Below, piece by piece: positions 16,696-24,848 of a DNA stretch of 35,660 nucleotides; positions within the stretch are counted from its first letter, which is position 1; each line of letters begins with the position of its first letter. The stretch covers positions 1-35,660 of the forward strand of contig JAEEQI010000003.1 in the NCBI GenBank assembly GCA_016285215.1. Direction: 5' to 3'. A program made the translations under genes and the position numbers. This DNA comes from Bacteroidales bacterium. GTDB taxonomy: Bacteria > Bacteroidota > Bacteroidia > Bacteroidales > UBA932. The notes below the pieces were generated by a model, which saw only the letters and a list, made by a program, of their open reading frames with translations, was not told the DNA's origin and made no database searches.

Positions 16696-17583
16696 ATGAA
16701 AAAGATCCTTCTTACCTCCTTGGTGGCGGCTCTGCTGCCGGTGGCCCTTTTTGCACAGTCTTCCCCGGCCCTTCCCTTTATCCGTATTGACCGCAGCCCC
16801 ATTACTTCGGCTATGGGCGGCACGGAGGGAACTTCGGCCCTTTATAACCCTGCAGCCGTTCCCTTCAAGGGCAGCGATGTGATGGCCTCCTATCAGATGT
16901 GGGCCCCGGGCGGTGCCAAAAGCACCAATATCAATGTCCTGGGCGGCATCAAGATTGGAAAGCTGGGCATCAACGTTCTGGGTGCTTATCAGGTGGGCAA
17001 GGAATATACCCTGTCCAGCGTGAACGGAAAAGGCGGTAATTCCTTTGTCCCCTCCGACATAGTGGCCGGAGCGGGCGTAGGTTTTGCCATTACGGACTTC
17101 CTGTCCATTGGCGTGAATTTCAAGTATGCCAGCTCTACCATTGCCTCCGGAGTTAGCTACAACGCTTTTGCCGGAGACGCCTTTGTAATGTTCTATAAGA
17201 ACGGCTTGGGCATAACGGGCGGTGTGGCTTCCCTGGGTACGCCCATCAAGTCCGGAGACCAGAAATACGGCCTGCCCGCATCGGGTAAGGTGGCCGTGAG
17301 CTACGACAAAGCCTTTGGAACCAGCGCCATTGCCGTAGCGGCCGACGCCGATGTCTTCTTTACCGGTGGTCTGGGTCTGGGCGTAGGTGCCCAGTACGGC
17401 TGGAAAAATATGCTGTTTGTGCGTGCCGGTTTCCACGTGGGAACCACGCCGGCTCCGCTGCCCACTTACGCCTCCCTGGGCCTGGGCTTCAAGTTTGCCG
17501 GCTTCCACATAGACGCCAGCTGGCTCACGGCCAACGAGGCCCTGGGCAATACCATCAACATTGGCCTGGGATACGCTTTCTGA
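16696..17583 (+). CDS. PorV/PorQ-like outer membrane beta-barrel protein
   Basis: The 295-residue product has a signal peptide ending ALFAQ. It then carries the family-type N-terminal block ITSAMGGTEGTSALYNPAAV, which resembles the AMGGT...NPA motif of PorV/PorQ (FadL-like) proteins. Alternating strands follow, and the aromatic C-terminus GLGYAF is typical of outer membrane barrels. PorV collects T9SS cargo at the translocon, and PorQ-like proteins interact with sorting domains. Lying 6 bases after a T9SS protease gene, it may serve that protease. The assignment to the family is by motif and topology; a generic outer membrane beta-barrel is the alternative. Its stop abuts the stop of hflX on the other strand, with no base between them. 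Confidence 0.75.
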   Translation: MKKILLTSLVAALLPVALFAQSSPALPFIRIDRSPITSAMGGTEGTSALYNPAAVPFKGSDVMASYQMWAPGGAKSTNINVLGGIKIGKLGINVLGAYQVGKEYTLSSVNGKGGNSFVPSDIVAGAGVGFAITDFLSIGVNFKYASSTIASGVSYNAFAGDAFVMFYKNGLGITGGVASLGTPIKSGDQKYGLPASGKVAVSYDKAFGTSAIAVAADADVFFTGGLGLGVGAQYGWKNMLFVRAGFHVGTTPAPLPTYASLGLGFKFAGFHIDASWLTANEALGNTINIGLGYAF

Positions 17584-18768
17584 TTACCAGAGGAAATTGT
17601 TAAAGGGGTAACGCCCCGCGTGAATCTCCGCAACTATCTTGTAAAGGTCGTTGCGGAGTTTTTCTATGCCAATCTTTTCACGGGCCGAAATAAAGATGCA
17701 AGGGGTCTTCTCCTCTGCGATCCAGCTGCTCTTAAGCTCCTCCAGCGTGCGGTTGACGGGCTGTTTGGGCGTGAGGGAGAACTCGTCGTAGGGCTCGTAG
17801 GTATAGGCGTCCACTTTGTTGAAGACCACGTATACGGGCTTGTTGGAGGCACCAATCTCCCGCAGGGTCCTTTCCACCACCTCCATCTGCTCTTCAAAGC
17901 CCGGATGGGAGATATCCACCACGTGCACCAGGACATCGGCCTCGCGGACCTCGTCCAGGGTGCTTTTGAAGGCCTCCACCAGCTGCGTGGGGAGCTTGCG
18001 GATGAATCCTACGGTGTCGCTCAGCAGGAAGGGCACGTTCTCGATGACGACCTTTCTGACGGTGGTGTCCAGAGTAGCGAAAAGCTTGTTCTCCGCAAAC
18101 ACGTCAGATTTGGCCAATAAATTCATCAAAGTACTTTTACCTACATTGGTATACCCCACGAGGGCCAAACGCACCAGAGAGCCTCTATTGCCCCTTTGCG
18201 TGGCCATTTGCTTGTCGACTTTCTTCAGGTCTTCCTTTAACTTGGAAATTCGCTGCTTTACGATACGGCGGTCAATCTCTATCTGGGTCTCACCCATACC
18301 GCCGCGGGTACCCATACCGCCGCGCTGACGCTCAAGGTGCGTCCACATACCGGCAAGGCGCGGGAGCATATAGTTGTAATGCGCCAGCTCCACCTGCATT
18401 TTGGCGTAGGAGGTCTTGGCCCGCTGGGCAAAAATCTCCAGGATCAGGGATGTCCGGTCTATGACATCGCTGCAGGCAATCACCTTCTCGATGTTGCGCT
18501 GCTGCATCCCGGTGAGCTCATCGTCAAAGATGACGTACTCAATCTCGTTCTCCTGGCAGTATTCCTTGATCTCTTCCAGTTTACCCGGGCCGATATAAGT
18601 GGCCTTGTCGGGCCGGTCCAGGCGCTGGGTAAACATCTTATCGGGTATGGCGCCGGCGGTTTCGGCCAGGAACGCAAGCTCGTCCAGGTATTCCTGCACC
18701 TTGCGCTCCCCGCCTTTTTCCAGGATGACGCCCACAAATACGGCTTTGTTGGTCTTGAATTCACTCAT
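17584..18768 (-). CDS. hflX: Ribosome-associated GTPase HflX
   Basis: HflX binds the 50S subunit and splits stalled or stressed ribosomes. The 394-residue product has the N-terminal HflX domain, the glycine-rich linker RQRGGMGTRGGMGE, a coiled segment, and a GTPase domain. In that domain G1 GYTNVGKST is at 205-213, G3 DTVGF at 251-255, G4 NKVD at 327-330 and G5 ISAREK further on. It lies 12 bases downstream of the NRPS stop on the same strand, but has its own -7 element there. Convergent with the PorV-like gene without any spacer. Confidence 0.95.
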   Translation of the reverse strand: MSEFKTNKAVFVGVILEKGGERKVQEYLDELAFLAETAGAIPDKMFTQRLDRPDKATYIGPGKLEEIKEYCQENEIEYVIFDDELTGMQQRNIEKVIACSDVIDRTSLILEIFAQRAKTSYAKMQVELAHYNYMLPRLAGMWTHLERQRGGMGTRGGMGETQIEIDRRIVKQRISKLKEDLKKVDKQMATQRGNRGSLVRLALVGYTNVGKSTLMNLLAKSDVFAENKLFATLDTTVRKVVIENVPFLLSDTVGFIRKLPTQLVEAFKSTLDEVREADVLVHVVDISHPGFEEQMEVVERTLREIGASNKPVYVVFNKVDAYTYEPYDEFSLTPKQPVNRTLEELKSSWIAEEKTPCIFISAREKIGIEKLRNDLYKIVAEIHAGRYPFNNFLW

Positions 18769-18775
18769 AAGACCG

Positions 18776-18783
18776 CAAAGTTA
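18776..18783 (-). promoter_or_regulatory. Putative hflX promoter, -7 element TAACTTTG
   Basis: Read on the minus strand, TAACTTTG overlaps the NRPS stop codon and lies 7 bases before the hflX ATG. It suggests hflX can be transcribed independently of the NRPS gene from a very short leader. Confidence 0.5.
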
Positions 18784-21700
18784 ACCAAAATACTGCAAAG
18801 TGCGGAGCATTTCAAAGACGAGGTCGAGGTATTCACTGGAAGTGTGGTCCCAGCGGAAGCCCAGCCTGTGCAGGATCTGCATCGTGTACACGGTGGAGGC
18901 CAGGGTTTCCACGCCTTCCGTTTCTGCGTTGGACTGCTGGTATGCCACCAGAGGGGCCATAATCCGGGTCTTGGCCGGGTTGGCGTTGGCTTCTTCCACG
19001 CGGCGGGCGAATTCCTCCATTTCTACGTATTCCAGCGGCTGTCCGTCAATCTTCTCCAGGCGGGTGAAGATATCGTCCATAGGGATGATATGGTTGTTGG
19101 AAACGTTGAATACGCAGTTTTCCAGCGGCGTGGTGGCCAGCAGAACCATAGCCTGGGCCGACTGGTCGATGGGCGAGAACTCCATCTGGCCTTCCAGCAT
19201 CTGGAACGGGCAGGCGCCCAGCATCTTGAGGGCCTTGAGACGGCCCATCGAGGCATTGGCGTTGAGGTTCACCTGGAATTCGCCGTCCCGGGCACGGGGC
19301 GACAGATTGCCGGCGCGCAGGATCTTGGCCTTGAGCTTTCCGTGCACCATATGCTCCAGGATGTGCCTTTCGGCCAGGAACTTGGAATGAACGTACTGGT
19401 TGTCCGTGAGCTGGCCAAAGAAGAGCATCTGTTCGGTGAGGGTATCCGGAATGTTGCCCGGGGTAAGGCCGCCCACGCTCTCGGTGGAAACGTGCACCAG
19501 GTAGGCTCCGTTCTTTTCGCAGAGGTCCACGAGGTTCTTGACACCGCCATAGTTGATGTCCTCGATGTCCGTTCCCTTGGAGAAGTGCTTCACGTTGGCG
19601 GCGCAGTTGAACACCATATCGATGTCCTTAAGCGGAGCCAGGGTCTCGGGCTGGGTAATGTCTCCCGCCACGGGCTTGATGCGCGTTCCAAAGAGGCTGC
19701 GGTAGTCTTTGTCAAAGTAGTACACCATCATTTCCTTGAGGCGGCGCTCCGGGGTCAGGGTGCCCTTTTCACGGAGCAGGCACCAGATGGTGGTATCCGG
19801 ACCGGTGGTTTCCAGCAGCTCCTTGAGCACGTGGATGCCCAGGAAGCCGGTGGCGCCGGTAAGGAGGATGTTCTTGCCCAGGCGCAGCCGCTTTCCCTTG
19901 AGGAAGGACTCCAGGTTGTTCTGCGCCAGCAGGGTATCAATGGCCGAATAGTCGTACTCGGTAATGTTGCTGTCCTGCTCCTGCGTGCCCTGGTCCCCCT
20001 TCAGGAAGGCCGCCAGAGAGCGGGCCGAAGGATGGGAGAAGACATCGGAATAGGCAAAGTGCAGACCCTGTTTCTCTGCATTCACCATCACGTTGGTGAC
20101 CATCAGGGAAGAGCCTCCGAGGTCGAAGAAGGAGTCGGTTGCTCCCACCTTTTCTACGCCCAGAACCTCTTCGAAAATGGCGCAGAGGGCCTTTTCCGTC
20201 TCTCCCACGGGGGCAATGTACTCGTCCATAGACGTGGGCGTGGCCTCCGGCAGGGCCTTGCGGTCTACCTTCTGGTTCACGTTGAGCGGGATGGCATCCA
20301 GCTGCATCCAGGCGGCAGGCACCATATACGGCGGCTTGCGCTCGCGGATGAAGTCGGCTGCGGCCTTGGAGTCGAAGTTTCCTTCGGCCACCACGTAAGC
20401 GGCCAGGAACTTGCCGCCGGACGGGGCGTCGAAGGCCTGTACGGTTACATCCTTCACGCCAGGGAATTCCTGCAGCACGCCTTCCACTTCCTTGAGTTCA
20501 ATACGGAAGCCGCGGATCTTGACCTGGCGGTCTTTTCGGCCCACGAATTCAATATTACCGTCGGGACGGAAGCGCACGATATCGCCGGAGCGGTACAGCC
20601 GTACACCGGGCTCGTAGGGGTTCTCAATGAAGCTTTCGGCCGTTTTCTCGGGGTTGTTGAGGTATCCCCGGCCCACGCCGTGACCGCCAATGAGCAGTTC
20701 ACCGGCAGCGCCAACGGGCAGGCGGCGCAGTTTCTGGTCCGACACATACAGCTGAACATTGCTCAGAGGATGGCCGATGGGGATGTTGTCCTCGCGTTCC
20801 AGTACACGGAAGACGGAGGAGAAGATGGTGCATTCCGTGGGGCCGTATCCATTGTAGAAGGCATAGGAAGGCGGCGGCATGGAAATGAGCTTTTCTCCTC
20901 CCACAGACAGGTGCTTGAGGACGGGATTGTCGGGGAAGTTACGGGCATACATCACGCCCACCTGGGTGGTCATAAAGCTGTGCGTAACGCCGTTGTCTAT
21001 CAGGAAGCGGTTCAGGGCTCCGAGGTCGTGTCTTACGTCTTCGGGGATGATGCACACGCAGGCTCCGCTGGTGAGGGCGGGGTACTGGTCCATCATATTG
21101 GCGTCAAAGCCATAACTGGCAAAGGCGGCCACCTTGTCTCCGGGCTTGAGCTGGTAATACTCCCGGTACCAGGCGCAGAAATTGACCAGGTTGCGCTGCT
21201 CCAGCATACAGCCCTTGGGCGTACCGGTGGAGCCGGAGGTGTATAGCAGAATATACAGGCTTTCCGGCTTGGGGCCGACTGTAACCTTGCCCTCGGGCAG
21301 GTTTTCAATCTGGTCCGTGGTAAGCACGGGACCCTTGTATTCCCCTACCAGCGACACCAGTTCCTTGTCGGCTATGAGGAGTTTTGCGCGGGAGTCCTGG
21401 ATCATAAAATTGAGGCGCTCGGTGGGATAGGAAGGGTCCAGCGGCTGATAGGCGCAGCCGGCCTTCATCGCTGCCAGGGAGGCCTTGGTCATCCAGGCGT
21501 TGCGGTTGATGAGCACGGCCACCACGTCTTCGTCCTTAAGGCCGTAGGTGAGGATCTTGGCCGCCAGGGCCTCCGTATAGCGGTCCAGCTCCTTGTAGCT
21601 GATGGTCTTGCCGTCAAAGAGCACGGCCGGGGCATCCGGGGTGGCCTTGGCCTGTTTGCGGAACAGGTCTACCACCGTCTGGCTCAGGTCTACCTCCTGG

Positions 21701-24700
21701 GTGTAGTTGTTGAAGCCGTCCAGCTCCTTGAGGCGCTCGCCGTCCACGAAAGGAATCTCCGTGAGGGCCACATCCTTGAGCATACCCCTCACTACACATT
21801 CCATAGCGTCTGCGAAGGATTGCATCAGCGGTTTGGTATACTGGCTGTCATCGTAAGCCAGGGCAATTTCGGGGGCTTCTTCCGTACCCTCGATGAAGAT
21901 GCTCAGCGGGAATTTGGGGGTGTCCTGTGTAAGCAGCTCATCCTCAAGCGGTTTACCGTTGACGGAGTGCTTTTCCACCAGTCCCACCTGGTAGGCCAGC
22001 ATTACGGCCGGATGGAAGTCAAAGGCCGATGCCACCCGGGCAAACGGGTAGTTCTGGAAGGAAAGCGTGGTGGCAAAGTTGCGGTCCGTTTCCTTGAGGA
22101 AATCCCCAACTTTCTGGTCCCCCACTTCTCCGGAGAGCGGCATAGTGTTGACAAACATACCGAAGGTGTTGGCGCAGCGCATATCGCTACGGCCGTTGGC
22201 CACCGTGCACATAAACACTTTCTGCTTGCCGCAGAAGGCGCTTACGGTTACAAAGGCGGCGCCCAGGAAGTAGCTGGCCGGGGAGATGCCCAGCGCGTGG
22301 CAGCGGGCCATTACATCGGCCCCCACCTTCTTTCTAAGCCATACTTCGTGGCCCACTTCGTCTTCCTGCGGTCTCTTGTCCGGGATTACGCCGGTTTCGT
22401 CTTCCTTGCCGGCCATCTGGTCTGCGAAGAAGGCTTCGGCCTGTTTGAATTCCTCGCTGTCCTGGTAGGCTTTCTGGTCCTTGGCGTAGCGGAAGTAGGT
22501 GTAGTCTTCCTTTTCCGGTTCCTGGCCTTCCAGAGCCCCTGTGAGCTGGGCCAGGAAGACGTCGTAGGAGTGGCCGTCAAAGATGAGGTGGTGGAAATCG
22601 GCCATCAGGCGCAGCTTGCCGGGCGTCTGGACAATCGTGAGTCGATAGAGTGGACCGGAGAGGTCGAAAGGCTGCATAAAGGCATCCTTGAGGGCCTCGT
22701 AATCCTCTTCGCTGCGAAGCTTGACGGACGGAATCTCCGAATCCGGTTTTCCGGGCACCAGATACACTTTTCCGTCTTTCTGCTCCAACCGTCCGGTAAC
22801 ACCGGGATGAGCCTCCAGAAGGGCCAGCAGAGCCTTTTTAAGGGCCGAAACATCCGTTCCTTCGGGGAAGGTCAGGATAAACGGCAGGTTGTAAGCCGTG
22901 GACGATGGATTCCTGACGCAATCCAGATACAGACCGGTCTGCTGGAAGGTAAGTTCCTGGGGTTCGTCCTCCGTGCTTTCGGCCTCTGTCTCCTTGTTCT
23001 TATCCTGCGACAGAAGGATGTTAAGCACATCGTTTTCAATGCTTTGCAGACTGGCCGTCTTGGCAAAGCTGTTCATATCGGGCTCCAGGCCATAGCGCTT
23101 GTACAGCTCGGTGGCCAGACGAAGGGCGCCCAGCGAAGACAGGCCGCTGTAGTACAGGGGATCTGTAAGGCCGAAGCCACCGATACCCACGGTCTCCTTG
23201 ATGATATTGCTGATTTCTTCTTCCAGCACGTTGAGCGGGGCCACGTGGGCTTCCTGCTTGTGTTCCTGCGGTTCCGGCTTGGGCAGGGCCTTCACGTCCA
23301 CCTTCTGATTAACGTTGAGGGGAATGGCTTCAATCTGCATAGTTACGGCCGGGACCATATACGGGGGCTTCTTGCTGGCAATGAACTCATCCAGCTCCTG
23401 GATGTTGATTTCCTTGGGGCTAACGATGTATGCGGCCAGAAACTTGCCGGCACCCACGCCGGGCTCGTCAAAAGCCTGCACCGTAACGTCTTTGATATCA
23501 GGGAATTCGCGGATGATGGCCTCCACTTCCTTGAGCTCGATGCGGAAGCCGCGGATCTTGACCTGGCCGTCTTTTCGGCCCACGAACTCTATCTTGCCGT
23601 CTTCTCTCTCACGGACAATGTCTCCAGTGCGGTAGGCGGTGGCGTATTTGGGGTCTTTGTCAAAAGGGTTTTTCACAAAGACCTCGGCGGTCTTGTCGGG
23701 CCTGTTGAGGTAACCCAGACCAACCTGCGTGCCGGTAATCCAGAGTTCTCCCTGTTCTCCCTTGGGCACCTGCTTTCCGTCCTTGACAATGTATACCTTG
23801 ATATCCTTCAGAGGAAGGCCGATGGGGATGTTCTCCTCCTGCTTTTTCACCTCTTCACAGACCACGTAGCAGATGGTTTCCGTGGGACCGTAGCAGTTGA
23901 AAAGGCGGTAGTGGGGCGGCGGGAAGCTGGACATCTTTTCACCGCCGGTGTACATAGTTTTGAGGCCCTTGCAGTCCGGGTAGTTGATGGCAAACTGGGT
24001 GGCCACCTGGGTGGTCATAAAGCAGCACGTGATGCCGTTCTGCTCAAAGTAATCGTGCAGGGCGGGCAGGTTGAGGCGGATGCGCTCCGGGATGATGTAG
24101 AGGGTACCGCCGCTGATGAGGGAGCTGTACAGATCGGACACGAAGGCGTCAAAGCCAAAACTGGCATAGGCCGAAATATGGGACGTGTGATCCAGGCCCA
24201 TCAGCTCGCTGTGGTGGCTGCAGTAGGCGTAAATGTTTCTGTGGCAGAGCATACAGCCCTTGGGCGTGCCCGTGGTGCCGCTGGTGTACAGCAGGATAAA
24301 CAGGTCTTCCGGCGTGGGCTGCGGGGCCTTGGGCGTGCCGGGATGCAGTTTGCGGATGTCGGAGGTCTTGATGACGGGCCCCTTGTACTCCTTGAGAATG
24401 GAAAGGAGTTCTTCATCGGCCACCAGCATCTTGGCGCCGGCGTCTTTCATCATAAATTCCAGGCGTTCCGGCGGGTAGGAAGGGTCCAGCGGGAGGTAGG
24501 CACACCCGGCTTTGAGGGCGCCCAGCGGGGCCAGCATCATATATTCATTGCGTCCCAACATAATTCCCACCACACTCTTGGGAGGAACCTGGGATTCTAT
24601 ATAAGCGGCGAGGTTGTCCGATAATTCGTCAACCTCAGCGTAGCTCAATTTAATTTTTTCGTAAACTACAGCGGTTTGTTCCGGATGGGCTTTCACTTGC

Positions 24701-24744
24701 TCACGAAAGGCGTCCAGAACCGTGTTACAAGAAGTCTGACTCAT
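18781..24744 (-). CDS. Two-module nonribosomal peptide synthetase with terminal reductase (A-T-C-A-T-R)
   Basis: A 1987-residue stand-alone NRPS. Adenylation domain 1 spans about residues 1-490 (LYTSGTTGTPKG 152-163, YGPTET 285-290, YRTGDIV 371-377, A10 lysine K481). Carrier domain 1 has S537 in an unusual GLSSL site. The condensation domain (about 597-1000) keeps HHLIFDG at 718-724. Adenylation domain 2 spans 1020-1500 (LYTSGSTGTPKG from 1167, A10 lysine K1492). Carrier domain 2 has the normal LGGSSL with S1546. A thioester reductase domain follows (GATGFLG 1630-1636; Y1784 and K1788 of YxxxK). It should join two amino acids and release the dipeptide as an aldehyde with NAD(P)H. The same order occurs in Staphylococcus AusA (aureusimines) and in gut NRPSs making pyrazinones. 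No phosphopantetheinyl transferase or tailoring gene is adjacent. Confidence 0.93.
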   Translation of the reverse strand: MSQTSCNTVLDAFREQVKAHPEQTAVVYEKIKLSYAEVDELSDNLAAYIESQVPPKSVVGIMLGRNEYMMLAPLGALKAGCAYLPLDPSYPPERLEFMMKDAGAKMLVADEELLSILKEYKGPVIKTSDIRKLHPGTPKAPQPTPEDLFILLYTSGTTGTPKGCMLCHRNIYAYCSHHSELMGLDHTSHISAYASFGFDAFVSDLYSSLISGGTLYIIPERIRLNLPALHDYFEQNGITCCFMTTQVATQFAINYPDCKGLKTMYTGGEKMSSFPPPHYRLFNCYGPTETICYVVCEEVKKQEENIPIGLPLKDIKVYIVKDGKQVPKGEQGELWITGTQVGLGYLNRPDKTAEVFVKNPFDKDPKYATAYRTGDIVREREDGKIEFVGRKDGQVKIRGFRIELKEVEAIIREFPDIKDVTVQAFDEPGVGAGKFLAAYIVSPKEINIQELDEFIASKKPPYMVPAVTMQIEAIPLNVNQKVDVKALPKPEPQEHKQEAHVAPLNVLEEEISNIIKETVGIGGFGLTDPLYYSGLSSLGALRLATELYKRYGLEPDMNSFAKTASLQSIENDVLNILLSQDKNKETEAESTEDEPQELTFQQTGLYLDCVRNPSSTAYNLPFILTFPEGTDVSALKKALLALLEAHPGVTGRLEQKDGKVYLVPGKPDSEIPSVKLRSEEDYEALKDAFMQPFDLSGPLYRLTIVQTPGKLRLMADFHHLIFDGHSYDVFLAQLTGALEGQEPEKEDYTYFRYAKDQKAYQDSEEFKQAEAFFADQMAGKEDETGVIPDKRPQEDEVGHEVWLRKKVGADVMARCHALGISPASYFLGAAFVTVSAFCGKQKVFMCTVANGRSDMRCANTFGMFVNTMPLSGEVGDQKVGDFLKETDRNFATTLSFQNYPFARVASAFDFHPAVMLAYQVGLVEKHSVNGKPLEDELLTQDTPKFPLSIFIEGTEEAPEIALAYDDSQYTKPLMQSFADAMECVVRGMLKDVALTEIPFVDGERLKELDGFNNYTQEVDLSQTVVDLFRKQAKATPDAPAVLFDGKTISYKELDRYTEALAAKILTYGLKDEDVVAVLINRNAWMTKASLAAMKAGCAYQPLDPSYPTERLNFMIQDSRAKLLIADKELVSLVGEYKGPVLTTDQIENLPEGKVTVGPKPESLYILLYTSGSTGTPKGCMLEQRNLVNFCAWYREYYQLKPGDKVAAFASYGFDANMMDQYPALTSGACVCIIPEDVRHDLGALNRFLIDNGVTHSFMTTQVGVMYARNFPDNPVLKHLSVGGEKLISMPPPSYAFYNGYGPTECTIFSSVFRVLEREDNIPIGHPLSNVQLYVSDQKLRRLPVGAAGELLIGGHGVGRGYLNNPEKTAESFIENPYEPGVRLYRSGDIVRFRPDGNIEFVGRKDRQVKIRGFRIELKEVEGVLQEFPGVKDVTVQAFDAPSGGKFLAAYVVAEGNFDSKAAADFIRERKPPYMVPAAWMQLDAIPLNVNQKVDRKALPEATPTSMDEYIAPVGETEKALCAIFEEVLGVEKVGATDSFFDLGGSSLMVTNVMVNAEKQGLHFAYSDVFSHPSARSLAAFLKGDQGTQEQDSNITEYDYSAIDTLLAQNNLESFLKGKRLRLGKNILLTGATGFLGIHVLKELLETTGPDTTIWCLLREKGTLTPERRLKEMMVYYFDKDYRSLFGTRIKPVAGDITQPETLAPLKDIDMVFNCAANVKHFSKGTDIEDINYGGVKNLVDLCEKNGAYLVHVSTESVGGLTPGNIPDTLTEQMLFFGQLTDNQYVHSKFLAERHILEHMVHGKLKAKILRAGNLSPRARDGEFQVNLNANASMGRLKALKMLGACPFQMLEGQMEFSPIDQSAQAMVLLATTPLENCVFNVSNNHIIPMDDIFTRLEKIDGQPLEYVEMEEFARRVEEANANPAKTRIMAPLVAYQQSNAETEGVETLASTVYTMQILHRLGFRWDHTSSEYLDLVFEMLRTLQYFG

Positions 24745-24765
24745 TGTTTTAGTGTTTAATTCTTA

Positions 24766-24773
24766 CAAATTTA
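24766..24773 (-). promoter_or_regulatory. Putative NRPS promoter, -7 element TAAATTTG
   Basis: On the minus strand TAAATTTG lies 21 bases before the NRPS ATG, within the 104-bp divergent gap shared with the phosphatase gene. No clear -33 element was found. On the plus side, no perfect TAnnTTTG precedes the phosphatase gene; the nearest word is TTTG at 24832-24835. Confidence 0.5.
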
Positions 24774-24848
24774 GAAAATAATTAGAATTTTTATCGTTTT
24801 GAGTTCTCAAAAACAAATGATAACTTTACCGTTTGATATTGAAACCAG

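Noticed and set aside
17440..17458. CACGTG-centred near-palindrome in the PorV-like gene as a third parS site
   Set aside because: The arms are out of register with the parS consensus by one base and have a mismatch; probably chance in FHVGTTP codons.
18337..21246. 969-codon open frame on the plus strand across hflX and the NRPS
   Set aside because: It spans two well-supported minus-strand genes and their gap; open only because of codon bias.
21820..24624. 934-codon open frame on the plus strand inside the NRPS gene
   Set aside because: It is the antisense shadow of a gene with intact catalytic motifs; its translation shows no recognisable domain.
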